Assembly (NCBI GenBank): GCA_016937715.1
Contig: JAFGWA010000067.1
Coordinates: 1 to 43,674 of the forward strand
Length of the DNA: 43,674 nucleotides
Origin: Candidatus Goldiibacteriota bacterium
GTDB lineage: Bacteria; Oederibacteriota; PGYV01
Direction of reading: 5' to 3'
The translations under genes and the position numbers were made by a program. Shown piece by piece: positions 31,657 to 40,275 of the stretch (its first letter is position 1; each line of letters begins with the position of its first letter). Below the pieces are notes generated by a model that was not told the DNA's origin, ran no database searches, and saw nothing but the letters and a program-made list of their open reading frames with translations.

Positions 31657-32748
31657 TTACTTTTTTAACAAAAATTCATAAAGCTGCTTATGGGAAAAAG
31701 CAATATCCGCCCACTGCGGCAGTTTTGGTTTGATATTGCCTTTCTTTACTTTTCTTTTCATTCCATCAATAAAGCCATTTATATCTCCAAGCGCCGCGTA
31801 AAAAGTGTTCTCTTCTTCAAAATAACCTTTTTTTGAAGCGTGAAAGGCAACGCAGTAAACGCCCTGATTTGCGGCGGCCAGGTAAGTTCCATGCCTGTCT
31901 GTAACGCCTTCCTTAAACGGAAAAAGGCACATCCCCGAAGATGCCAGGTATTTTGCCGTATTAACAGCCGAAAGATACCCTGTAAAATTTATTTTTATTC
32001 CATTTTTTATAACACTATTAACAAATGAATTCTGATATAAATCATTTTTGTCATACCCGCCAAGATGAATCCATTCATATTTATTAAAATCTACGTTTTC
32101 AGCCAGTATTTCGTAGCCTTTTACAGGCGTTATAAAGCCAAACGTTAAGAAAATTCTTTTTTTATTTTTCACCGCGAATTTTTTTCTTATTGCCGTAATA
32201 ACACGAATGTCTGCCTTTTGCCTTGGAATATTGGAAGCAACAGGTATATACCTGACTGTTTTTCCGGCTAAAACTGCTTTTACATACCATGGGCTTGTTG
32301 TCATATTTTCTTTTTCAACAAAAATGAGCGCATCCGAAAAAAACATATTAAGCAGAAGCCTTGCTCTTCCAAAAAAAGTAAGGCCCATTAAGGGTTCGTG
32401 AAATGTCTGCACAATCTTTATCCCCGGTTTTATTAATTTTAAAACAGCCGGCAGAACATTTGTAAGCATATTTTTTTTATATTCAACGGTAGGATACTGA
32501 AAGTGAACAATACCGGCGCCGCTGCGTAAAATTTCAGATAAAGCTTTTTTTACATTCAATATTCCCCATTTTTCAATACAGGGATTAACTGCAGGATTTC
32601 TGCCGGAATGTTTTATACCGCGATAAGAAGAAGTAAGAATTTCCGCTTTTATCCCCTGTTTTGCAAGATTAGCAGAGACAAAACCAACATAATCCCCCAC
32701 TCCGCACCTTACCGGAGGATAGCTTCCTGAAACAAACATAACTTTCAT
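31657..32748 (-). CDS. GT4-family glycosyltransferase
   Basis: This 363-residue GT-B glycosyltransferase begins MKVMFVSGSYPPVRCGVGDYV, the usual acceptor-binding start of GT4 enzymes. IVHFQYPTVEYKK and a donor domain with KKRIFLTFGFITPVKGYEIL follow, then LFPFKEGVTDRHGTYLAAANQG in place of the standard EGxxxxxxE stretch. The divergence of that motif leaves the exact subfamily open. It follows the Fcl/ColC-like gene by 10 bp and belongs to the same operon. Confidence 0.85.
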   Translation of the reverse strand: MKVMFVSGSYPPVRCGVGDYVGFVSANLAKQGIKAEILTSSYRGIKHSGRNPAVNPCIEKWGILNVKKALSEILRSGAGIVHFQYPTVEYKKNMLTNVLPAVLKLIKPGIKIVQTFHEPLMGLTFFGRARLLLNMFFSDALIFVEKENMTTSPWYVKAVLAGKTVRYIPVASNIPRQKADIRVITAIRKKFAVKNKKRIFLTFGFITPVKGYEILAENVDFNKYEWIHLGGYDKNDLYQNSFVNSVIKNGIKINFTGYLSAVNTAKYLASSGMCLFPFKEGVTDRHGTYLAAANQGVYCVAFHASKKGYFEEENTFYAALGDINGFIDGMKRKVKKGNIKPKLPQWADIAFSHKQLYEFLLKK

Positions 32749-32758
32749 TCTGCGGCTC

Positions 32759-33733
32759 TCATTTTTTAAGATTATTCACGTAATAATCTATGGTTTCTTT
32801 AAGCCCTTCTTCAAGGCTGTACGACGTTTCAAAACCAATTTTATCCTTTGCCTTTTGATTCAGGGAGCTTCTTCTCTCATAACCTTCCGGCCTTGAAGTA
32901 TCATAAACAGTCTTTACATTAAGCCCTGATATTTTAATTATTGTTTCAGCCACTTCTCTTATTGTGTATTCCCTGTCATTGCCAAGGTTAACAGGGTCAG
33001 CCATAGGATATTTTGCCGCGGCAAGCATCATGCCTTTAACAGCGTCTTTTACATATAAAAGAGCCCTTGTCTGATTGCCGCTTCCCCATACCTGTATTTT
33101 GCCGTCAGACGCGCCGTATACTTTGTTAATCAGCGCGGCAACAACATGCGAGTGCTTTGGGTCAAATTTATCTCGGGGGCCATACGCGTTATACGGCCTT
33201 ACCACAGCCACATTTATTCCCTTATATTTTTTAAGGTATTTTGCGGAAAGTTCAAGCGCGCGTTTTGCCCAGCCATAGCCTTCATTTGTTTCTTCCGGGT
33301 CAGAACGGAAACCTTCGGTTTCCGGCGTTGGTATTATAGCATCGTGCGGGTAAACACAGGCAGAGCTGACAAAAAGCGCCTCTTTTATGTTGTTTTCTAT
33401 GATTGATTTTGTCACCGCTGACAGCATAAGCAGGTTATCAGCATAAACTTCAGCCATATATTTCATATTGTATTCAATTCCCCCCACCCTGGCCGCTAAG
33501 TGCATTACCATATCCTGCCCTTTAAAATTTTCAATTACCTGCTTATAATCAAAAAGATCTGTCTTTAAAAATCTTATTTTATCTTTAAACACGCTTGAAG
33601 ATATGTGCCCTTCGTTTATATCGGCTGATGTAACTAGTGCCCCGGCTTCACACAGCGCTTCACAAAGGTGAGAACCGATAAATCCCCCGCCGCCGGTTAC
33701 TGTTACTTTCTTGTCCTTCCAGAATGAAGACAT
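32759..33733 (-). CDS. GDP-sugar epimerase/reductase, Fcl (GDP-fucose synthase) / ColC-like
   Basis: This 324-residue short-chain dehydrogenase has NAD(P)-binding GGGGFIG (14-20), the AARVGGI segment typical of GDP-L-fucose synthase and relatives, a catalytic SSACVYP (Ser124) and YGWAK (Tyr153, Lys157). Fcl converts GDP-4-keto-6-deoxymannose to GDP-L-fucose by 3,5-epimerisation and reduction. ColC does the 5-epimerisation and 4-reduction to GDP-L-colitose after a 3-dehydratase. With a dehydratase-type enzyme encoded 11 bp upstream, the ColC role is at least as likely as the Fcl role. Other NDP-sugar epimerases are possible. GGGGGT precedes the ATG. Confidence 0.82.
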   Translation of the reverse strand: MSSFWKDKKVTVTGGGGFIGSHLCEALCEAGALVTSADINEGHISSSVFKDKIRFLKTDLFDYKQVIENFKGQDMVMHLAARVGGIEYNMKYMAEVYADNLLMLSAVTKSIIENNIKEALFVSSACVYPHDAIIPTPETEGFRSDPEETNEGYGWAKRALELSAKYLKKYKGINVAVVRPYNAYGPRDKFDPKHSHVVAALINKVYGASDGKIQVWGSGNQTRALLYVKDAVKGMMLAAAKYPMADPVNLGNDREYTIREVAETIIKISGLNVKTVYDTSRPEGYERRSSLNQKAKDKIGFETSYSLEEGLKETIDYYVNNLKK

Positions 33734-33744
33734 ATCTACCCCCG

Positions 33745-34938
33745 CTATTTTAAAGCAGCGTCAAATGCCGCTTCTATTATTTTAATGTCCTCTTTTTCTA
33801 TATACTGGTGGCAGCCGATATAAAAACCGTTGCTTCCGATAAATTCTGCCTCAGGTAATTTTCCATCATATCCGCCTTTAAGATATTCATACGCGGGCTG
33901 CTGTGTAGGAATACACCCGAACAACGGCCGGCTTTCCACATTATTCTTTGCAAGTTTTATACGCAGGTCGCGCCTGCTGATTTTTGCTGATTTTTTTATA
34001 ACTAAAGGATAAGCCAGATAACTTACATTTTCCATATATTCCGGCAGCCTGAATACATCTTCATATTTTTTCAGAACAGTATTTATCGCTTTAATATTAT
34101 CCCTGCGCTTTTCCATTATTTCATCAAACCGCTTTAACTGCAATAAACCAAGCGCGGCGGTAAATTCCATTGTCTTAAAGTTATACCCAATCAGGTTATG
34201 CGTGAACCTTGGGTCCATATCGCGTTCATCTTTTGGTTCGTGCGGGCATATGCCGTCATTTCTGGTGCATACAAGGCAGTCGCAGACCCTTCCATTTGCC
34301 TTTATCTGCCTTACCAGGCGCGCAAGGGCTGTATCATTGGTTGTCACCGCGCCCATTTCACCAACCTGAATATTATGGGCTATATAGAAAGAGTAATCCG
34401 CGAGGATAGAGAAGTTACCGACGTTTACGCCGTTAATTTTTGTGCCGTGTGCCTGCGCGGCGTCTTCAAAAACAAGCAGGCCGTATTTTGCAGCTATTTC
34501 ATTTATTTTAATCATGTCACACGGATATCCCATAAGGTGCACCGGAAGTATAAGCGAACACTTATCCGCGCCTTCGCGTTTTATTGTTTCTTCTATCTGG
34601 TCAGGCCCAATGTTCAGAGTACCCGGTTCAATATCCGCAAATACCGGCTTTAACCCCGCAAGCACAATAGCGCTTACCGTGGATATGTATGTGACAGGGG
34701 TTGTAATAACACTGCTGCCTTTTTTTATTTTACCCGAATAAATCAGGGCAAGCAACCCGGCTATAAGCGCTGACGTGCCTGACGATACCGCTATGCTGTG
34801 GCGTACGCCTATTTTTTCGGCGAATTCCCGTTCAAACTGCTTTACATTTTTTCCTTCGGAAATATGCCCTGAATCCAAAACCGCGTTTATAGCGGCTTTT
34901 TCTTCCGGCCCTATTTTCATGTCTCCCACGTGTATCAT
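33745..34938 (-). CDS. DegT/DnrJ-family PLP enzyme with Lys-to-His change: probable nucleotide-sugar 3-dehydratase
   Basis: This 397-residue PLP enzyme of the DegT/DnrJ/EryC1/StrS family shows SSGTSALIAGLLAL (phosphate loop), FEDAAQAHGT (Asp159) and SFYIAHNIQVGEMGAV. The residue that would be the Schiff-base Lys is His188. This replacement is diagnostic of sugar 3-dehydratases such as ColD and RfbH, which remove the C3 hydroxyl instead of transaminating. A cysteine cluster (Cys219, 221, 224, 231) follows, reminiscent of the Fe-S ligands of RfbH/E1, which ColD lacks. Placement between gmd and the Fcl/ColC-like gene suggests it acts on GDP-4-keto-6-deoxymannose toward a 3,6-dideoxy sugar. GGAG lies 8 nt before the ATG. 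A transaminase role is unlikely without the Lys. Confidence 0.82.
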   Translation of the reverse strand: MIHVGDMKIGPEEKAAINAVLDSGHISEGKNVKQFEREFAEKIGVRHSIAVSSGTSALIAGLLALIYSGKIKKGSSVITTPVTYISTVSAIVLAGLKPVFADIEPGTLNIGPDQIEETIKREGADKCSLILPVHLMGYPCDMIKINEIAAKYGLLVFEDAAQAHGTKINGVNVGNFSILADYSFYIAHNIQVGEMGAVTTNDTALARLVRQIKANGRVCDCLVCTRNDGICPHEPKDERDMDPRFTHNLIGYNFKTMEFTAALGLLQLKRFDEIMEKRRDNIKAINTVLKKYEDVFRLPEYMENVSYLAYPLVIKKSAKISRRDLRIKLAKNNVESRPLFGCIPTQQPAYEYLKGGYDGKLPEAEFIGSNGFYIGCHQYIEKEDIKIIEAAFDAALK

Positions 34939-34951
34939 TATATGGCTCCTG

Positions 34952-35941
34952 TTATTTATTTACACCAGCTTCCTTTAAATCGGCATCCACCATAATTTTC
35001 ACAAGTTCCTTAAAATTTGTTTTTGGAACCCATCCAAGCTTTTCTTTAGCTTTTGTGGCATCGCCTATCAAAAGGTCAACTTCAGCCGGACGGAAATAAC
35101 GCGGGTCTATTTCAACATATTTATTCCAGTCAAGCCCGGCATATGAAAATGCTTCCTGCAGAAATTCTTTAACTGAATGGGTTTCTCCGGTTGCTATTAC
35201 ATAGTCTTCCGGTTTATCCTGCTGCAGCATAAGCCACATAGCTTCAACGTAATCTTTCGCGTAACCCCAGTCCCTTTTAGCGTCCAGATTTCCCAAAAAC
35301 AGTTTGTCCTGTTTTTTAGCGGCTATATTTGCCACTGCTTTTGTTATTTTTTTTGTTACAAATGTGCCTCCTCTTCTGGGGCTTTCGTGGTTGAACAGGA
35401 TGCCATTGCACGCAAACATATTATAACTTTCCCTGTAATTTACCGTCATCCAGTATGCGTACAATTTTGCGGCGCCATAAGGGCTGCGCGGATAAAAAGG
35501 CGTGGTCTCTTTCTGCGGTACTTCCTGAACAAGGCCGTACAATTCACTTGATGACGCCTGATAAAATTTAGTGTTTATCTGCGTTTCTCTGACAGCTTCA
35601 AGCAGCCTTGTAGTGCCTATTCCCGTTACATCCCCCGTATAAACCGGTATATCAAAACTTACCCTTACATGGCTCTGAGCGCCAAGATTGTATATTTCAT
35701 CAGGTTTTATTTTTTCCAGCAGACGCGACAGATTTGTTCCGTCCGCAAGATCCCCATAATACGTAAACAGTTTATTGTTCATTATTTCTTCATTGCCCAT
35801 CAGGTGGTCTATTCTTTCCGTATTAAATGCACTTGAACGCCTCATAATTCCGTGAACTTCATAACCTTTGGAAATAAGAAATTCCGTCAGGTAAGACCCA
35901 TCCTGCCCCGTAATACCCGTAATAAAAGCTTTTTTAGCCAT
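34952..35941 (-). CDS. gmd: GDP-mannose 4,6-dehydratase
   Basis: Gmd converts GDP-D-mannose to GDP-4-keto-6-deoxy-D-mannose, the branch point to fucose, rhamnose, perosamine and colitose. The 329 residues have the NADP loop [11 protein letters not shown] (8-18), [15 protein letters not shown], the catalytic SSSELYG (130-136) and YGAAK (Tyr155, Lys159), [13 protein letters not shown] and [16 protein letters not shown], all diagnostic. Length is slightly short of the E. coli enzyme. AAGAGGT precedes the ATG. It lies 13 bp upstream of the 3-dehydratase-like gene; a possible weak promoter (TTGTGA-17-TATTTT) is in the 63-bp gap before it. Confidence 0.96.
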   Translation of the reverse strand: MAKKAFITGITGQDGSYLTEFLISKGYEVHGIMRRSSAFNTERIDHLMGNEEIMNNKLFTYYGDLADGTNLSRLLEKIKPDEIYNLGAQSHVRVSFDIPVYTGDVTGIGTTRLLEAVRETQINTKFYQASSSELYGLVQEVPQKETTPFYPRSPYGAAKLYAYWMTVNYRESYNMFACNGILFNHESPRRGGTFVTKKITKAVANIAAKKQDKLFLGNLDAKRDWGYAKDYVEAMWLMLQQDKPEDYVIATGETHSVKEFLQEAFSYAGLDWNKYVEIDPRYFRPAEVDLLIGDATKAKEKLGWVPKTNFKELVKIMVDADLKEAGVNK

Positions 35942-36004
35942 GTTTTACCTCTTAAAATATTTTATTTGGTATTTTATCACAATTTAAGATTGTATGACTA
36001 TTTA

Positions 36005-37033
36005 TTAATATAAAATTAACTTTATTTTTTTGATTATACTAAACTTAATCGACCTTAATATCTGCCTTATTTTCATCAAATATCCCGCGTTTATTCCCAT
36101 TTTTTTTAATCCTGCCGCGTAATTATTTATGCTGTAAAATGACAATTCAGTTTTACAGGCAAAAGACCAGCAGGATTCTATTAAAGGGTCCATTTGCACT
36201 GCAGTATATTCTTGTTTTAAAAGGGCCGAATTTTTCAAAGCAAATAATATTTCAAACGACTTATCAATAAAGCGCCTTCCTCCTGTCCCTTCTTTATTCA
36301 CCAGCCGGATGAATATTTCTTCAGTTTCATGATTTGTCTTTCCTAACAGCTTTCTAAGCTGCCTGATTCTGATATCATCCGCAACTTTTATCTGTTTTTT
36401 TTGCCCTTTATTACTTGCATTCTGCGGGTGAACCCTGTATTTAAGCAGCACTTCAGGGATATTGGCCCCTTTAATAAATCTTATGGCTCTTTCCCACAAT
36501 TCATAATCTTCAGAAGGAAAACATTCAGGCTTGTACCGCAAATTGTGCCTGTCAAACATCTTTTTTCTTAACATTATACCGGGTTGTGGAAATGGATTTT
36601 CTGTTAACATTTTGAATTTAATATCCTGATGCAGGGAAGGATATTTGTTTATATAATGTTTCCCCGAACCGAAAGTTTTTATCCAACATCCACAAATTCC
36701 AACATCCATATTTTCATCCAAGAACTTAACCTGCTTCTCAAATCTTTGAGGCATCGATATATCATCCGCGTCCATCCTTGCAATATACATCCCTTTTGCA
36801 GCATTAAAACACTTATTAACAGATACCCCCACACCTTTATTTTTTTTATTATTAATTTTAATAATCCTTTTATCCTTAAAAGAAGCTATTATTGAACCCG
36901 TTTTATCAACAGACCCGTCATTAACAATAAAAAATTCAAAATCTGAAAAAGACTGTGCAAGAATGCTTTCTATTGCCTCTTTAATGTACTTTTCCGCATT
37001 AAAAGCCGATAGGATGACTGTTACTTTTGGCAT
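36005..37033 (-). CDS. GT2-family glycosyltransferase
   Basis: This 342-residue inverting GT-A glycosyltransferase has the N-terminal TVILSAFNAEKYIKEAIESI, FFIVNDGSVDKT and the metal/donor motif MDADD (87-91), then the acceptor region with NPFPQPGIMLRKK and SEDYELW. It adds one sugar to the cluster glycan; the sugar cannot be named. The C-terminal 100 residues are divergent and helical. GGAG lies 9 nt before the ATG. It is 28 bp from the GT6 gene upstream and 63 bp from gmd downstream. Confidence 0.9.
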   Translation of the reverse strand: MPKVTVILSAFNAEKYIKEAIESILAQSFSDFEFFIVNDGSVDKTGSIIASFKDKRIIKINNKKNKGVGVSVNKCFNAAKGMYIARMDADDISMPQRFEKQVKFLDENMDVGICGCWIKTFGSGKHYINKYPSLHQDIKFKMLTENPFPQPGIMLRKKMFDRHNLRYKPECFPSEDYELWERAIRFIKGANIPEVLLKYRVHPQNASNKGQKKQIKVADDIRIRQLRKLLGKTNHETEEIFIRLVNKEGTGGRRFIDKSFEILFALKNSALLKQEYTAVQMDPLIESCWSFACKTELSFYSINNYAAGLKKMGINAGYLMKIRQILRSIKFSIIKKIKLILY

Positions 37034-37061
37034 TTTTTTTGCTCCAATTTAGCAATACTTT

Positions 37062-37865
37062 TTACATAAAATATTTAATCAATATTTTTAAGAACCAAAA
37101 TGGTTTTTTTAACAGCGCCTTAAAAAGGCTGTCTTTAACATTTGTATCTCCGCGAAGCCATTTTGTGCCTCCATAAAAGGGATTAGATTTATCCCTAAGC
37201 ATTGCAATCAGTTTACCGGGGCAGTCTTTCATTCTCCATTCCTGAGGAAACATATAGTTTCTATTAATAATCAAAGGATTTTTATCAAGCAGATATTTAT
37301 TAATATACGATTCATCATTCCATTTTGCAAATATCTTTTTTTCTACGTCTTCATCAACCCATTTCCTTACAGTTTTTATCATCTGCAGATAGTCTGCAGC
37401 AGTACCGCCGTTTAAACCGCCCTGGTAATACGCTTTGCCCTTGCCGTATGGTATATATGCATTGCTTTCGGGGTTCCTGTCATAAGTGTATTCATCCTGA
37501 TTTTTCATATAGAAAATTGACGCTGCAATCCCGCCATTTTCAGTCCCGGGAAATATTTCTTCCTTTACAGGCCTTATAAATACTATGTTCGAATTAAAGA
37601 AAAAGATATAGTCAAAATTTTTTAGTTTATCTTCAATAGATTCAAACATTTTAAAACGCATTAAGGTATCAAATGGCCATCCCATTTTTTCCTGTTTTAT
37701 AACCGTAATATCAGAATTTTTCATTGAATTAATTTTTAAACTGTCAGTAAAAATAAAAAAGTGTTTTTCGTGCCCCAAAAACAGTTTTTTATGCGCGCTT
37801 TCATAAAAACCTTTAAAAAAAACATCATATCTGCCAAGCGTTATGTAAAGTATAGCTATTTTCAT
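37062..37865 (-). CDS. GT6-family glycosyltransferase (ABO blood-group / alpha-1,3-Gal(NAc) transferase type)
   Basis: This 267-residue retaining glycosyltransferase matches CAZy GT6: YITLGRYDVFFKGFYESAH, FIFTDS, GWPFDTLMRFKMF (62-74), DYIFFFNSNIVF, YYQGGLNGGTAADYL (147-159) and KWNDESYINKYLL. The DXD metal motif of animal ABO enzymes is replaced by Asn-Ser-Asn (91-93), the NXN form known from bacterial GT6 enzymes that work without metal. Family members add alpha-1,3-linked Gal or GalNAc, often to alpha-1,2-fucosylated galactose. A GT11 gene overlaps it by 4 bp (ATGA). ATG 37865 is chosen over 37877 because it forms this overlap and begins MKIAILYI as in relatives. Confidence 0.9.
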   Translation of the reverse strand: MKIAILYITLGRYDVFFKGFYESAHKKLFLGHEKHFFIFTDSLKINSMKNSDITVIKQEKMGWPFDTLMRFKMFESIEDKLKNFDYIFFFNSNIVFIRPVKEEIFPGTENGGIAASIFYMKNQDEYTYDRNPESNAYIPYGKGKAYYQGGLNGGTAADYLQMIKTVRKWVDEDVEKKIFAKWNDESYINKYLLDKNPLIINRNYMFPQEWRMKDCPGKLIAMLRDKSNPFYGGTKWLRGDTNVKDSLFKALLKKPFWFLKILIKYFM

Positions 37866-38737
37866 AGCCTGATCCATGTTTCTGGTATAAGGTCATAAGT
37901 GTCAATTGACTTATCAGTAAACCAGTTTTTGGGAGCTGTCACTATTTTTCCAGGATTTCTATTCAGCCACGCTCCCCACCAGGAAAATGATGAATTTGCA
38001 ATTATATTATGTTTGCACGCGCTCATTAACCGCATATCATCGTATCCTGTTCTTCCCGTATTACAATCGACAACCTTAAATTCAAATTCACCTTTAAAAT
38101 TTTCACGAACCCAGTTTGATTCATCTGAAAAAATATAAAAATATGGTTTTTTAACCTTTTCTTTAATTAATTCTACCGCATCAATATAATACTGTTTTAA
38201 ATCAACCCCGTGATAAGCTTTTGTTACGGGGTCAGAAACATAATCGCCCCTTCTTATATGAAAACTTACGGAATTAACATCTGATATCTCTTTATAAACC
38301 GAGGCATTAATATCATTCATTTCATGTTTTAAAGTAAAATCAGCATAAATTTGTTCCTTATACAAAACAAAGTATTTTTCACTTTGCCAATAGCCTTCAA
38401 GATACTTATTCCCTGTAAGTTCAAGTATTTTTGGATCAAACCTAAAATTTTTTTCAATAATTAAATCATTGGTTTTTCTTTTTGTTTTACCCAGTATTTT
38501 TCTTGCGGCACGTTCAACAATACTGCATTTTTGAAATTTTATAAGATCACATTCTTTTTTATCCGCGAAACTCTCTGTAATGTTAAACGAATTCAGCCCA
38601 TAATTATGCAGCTTATAGTTTTTATATTCTGCTATATCAATTTTTAATTCGCAGGAATTTTTAACCGAAAGAAACCTGCCAAGCGCATACTGAAACATCT
38701 GATTCCCCAGGCCGCCAAAAATTTTTACTATTATCAT
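37862..38737 (-). CDS. GT11-family alpha-1,2-fucosyltransferase-like enzyme (first copy)
   Basis: This 291-residue protein has the GT11 start IFGGLGNQMFQYALG (7-20), the GDP-sugar-binding HIRRGDY (160-166) and the closing ANSSFSWWGAWLNRNPGKIV. GT11 enzymes move L-fucose from GDP-fucose to position 2 of galactose. Colitosyltransferases of E. coli O55 type belong to the same family, so the donor could be GDP-colitose. It overlaps both the flippase gene upstream and the GT6 gene downstream by 4 bp. It is a clear paralogue of 40275-41111 but diverged, suggesting two different acceptors. Confidence 0.92.
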   Translation of the reverse strand: MIIVKIFGGLGNQMFQYALGRFLSVKNSCELKIDIAEYKNYKLHNYGLNSFNITESFADKKECDLIKFQKCSIVERAARKILGKTKRKTNDLIIEKNFRFDPKILELTGNKYLEGYWQSEKYFVLYKEQIYADFTLKHEMNDINASVYKEISDVNSVSFHIRRGDYVSDPVTKAYHGVDLKQYYIDAVELIKEKVKKPYFYIFSDESNWVRENFKGEFEFKVVDCNTGRTGYDDMRLMSACKHNIIANSSFSWWGAWLNRNPGKIVTAPKNWFTDKSIDTYDLIPETWIRL

Positions 38738-40275
38738 TTTGCAGCAGCTCTTTTTAAGTTTTTAGCGAATAACTCCACAATTCTTTCTTTTTCCCCTTTT
38801 GTGAATATAATATTGTAATACAGTATCAGCCCCAAAATACAGAATAACACACATAATAAGATTAAAGAAACCCACTGATTTGGCACATATAAATACCTTA
38901 ATCCTGCAAGCCCGGCTGTAAAAACAATATATGAAATTATATTCCTTAACATAAGGGGATAAAAAGTATTCCATTTAAAATTCAGGCAGTTAGCCGCGTA
39001 AACGGGCTGAAAAGTTAAATTCAAAAGCAGCGAAAAGGCGCTGCTTACGCTTACAATCATAATCATGCGTGTGTTTTCATCTTTAAAAACATAAAGCAGG
39101 GATATTACCGTTATAAAAGAAATAATACTTTGAATAAAAGCCACAATAGAAGCAGTTTTAATTTTGTTAACTGCCGTAAAAATATTATAGAAAACTCCAA
39201 ACGGACCGCTTATAACAAGATTAATTATGGCTATTACGGTTAATATTTGCAGCAACACCGCGTCCTGCCCAGGTACCCATAAACGATAAAAATCGCCGGA
39301 ATATATGGTTATTATAGCAACCGGTATTCCCGTAATCATCCCAAGCATTTTAATGGAAAAAAACACCTGTTTTTTAATGTCTTCATAGTCTTTTTTCGCG
39401 TAACTTATAGTCAGCTGAGGCGCAAATACGCCGGTAAACATTCCGGTTATATTTATAAGCATAACCGGCAGTGTTTTAGATACCGAAATAACACCCATAG
39501 CCGCGGGTGAAATAAATAAATTTGCAATCAGCAAATCTATCCCCTGGGCCAATATTCCGGAAAGCCTGCTTAAAAGGTTCCACGCCCCTGCTGATGCAAT
39601 TTCTATTACTGCCTTAAATTCAAATTTCCAATTTATACTTATTTCCGGAATCATGCGTTTGGTAAAATATATGCTGCTTAATGATACCCATAAGGTCATA
39701 ATAAAAGTGCCGATTCCAAGATAAAAGACCTGCGGCTTTAAAAAATAAAAAAGTAAAAATAAAATAATACCCCTTATAACACTGCCTGCAGTATCCCTTA
39801 CTGAAGCAATATCAAGCCTGTTAGACGCAAATAAGCCAACACCAAAAGTATTGGTAAGCACACTTACAATAAAACCTGCAAAAGTAAAAGAAAACAGATA
39901 TTTAACGTCAGAAATTATTGCTTCCGGGACCCTTACTATCCTTTCAAGATAAATAACGCAGATAAACAAAACAATAAAGAGTATGAAACCCATAAGAAAA
40001 TTTGTTATTAAAACAGAATTAAAATACCTGTTTGCTCCTTCCACATCGCCTTCGTGCAGTTTAACCGTTATAAATCTGCCGGCCATTGAATGAATTGCAA
40101 CCGTTGCAAGCTGAGCATAACCCACAAAACTTGCCGCAAGCGCAGCGAAACCAAATGCTTCCACGCCAAGATGCATGATGATATATGGATAGATTATAAA
40201 ATTTATACCGGGTCCGACCACAAATGAGAAAGCGCTGAAAACCAAATTCAAAAAAAGCTGCTTTTTATTTTTCAT
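38734..40275 (-). CDS. Wzx-type polysaccharide flippase
   Basis: This 513-residue polytopic membrane protein of the MATE-like polysaccharide flippase family has about 12-14 hydrophobic segments spread over its length. It starts KNKKQLFLNLVFSAFSFVVG and contains GVEAFGFAALAASFVGYAQL, typical of Wzx proteins. It would move undecaprenyl-linked oligosaccharide units across the inner membrane. The frame opens at 40290, but ATG 40275 overlaps the upstream GT11 stop (TAATG) and gives the usual start. No wzy polymerase or initiating transferase is in the window, so these must lie elsewhere if the pathway is Wzx/Wzy. Confidence 0.9.
   Translation of the reverse strand: MKNKKQLFLNLVFSAFSFVVGPGINFIIYPYIIMHLGVEAFGFAALAASFVGYAQLATVAIHSMAGRFITVKLHEGDVEGANRYFNSVLITNFLMGFILFIVLFICVIYLERIVRVPEAIISDVKYLFSFTFAGFIVSVLTNTFGVGLFASNRLDIASVRDTAGSVIRGIILFLLFYFLKPQVFYLGIGTFIMTLWVSLSSIYFTKRMIPEISINWKFEFKAVIEIASAGAWNLLSRLSGILAQGIDLLIANLFISPAAMGVISVSKTLPVMLINITGMFTGVFAPQLTISYAKKDYEDIKKQVFFSIKMLGMITGIPVAIITIYSGDFYRLWVPGQDAVLLQILTVIAIINLVISGPFGVFYNIFTAVNKIKTASIVAFIQSIISFITVISLLYVFKDENTRMIMIVSVSSAFSLLLNLTFQPVYAANCLNFKWNTFYPLMLRNIISYIVFTAGLAGLRYLYVPNQWVSLILLCVLFCILGLILYYNIIFTKGEKERIVELFAKNLKRAAAK

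Noticed and set aside
34952-35941. Perosamine pathway, because gmd lies next to a DegT-family gene.
   Set aside because: The DegT-family enzyme has His instead of the PLP Lys, which argues against a transaminase such as PerA.
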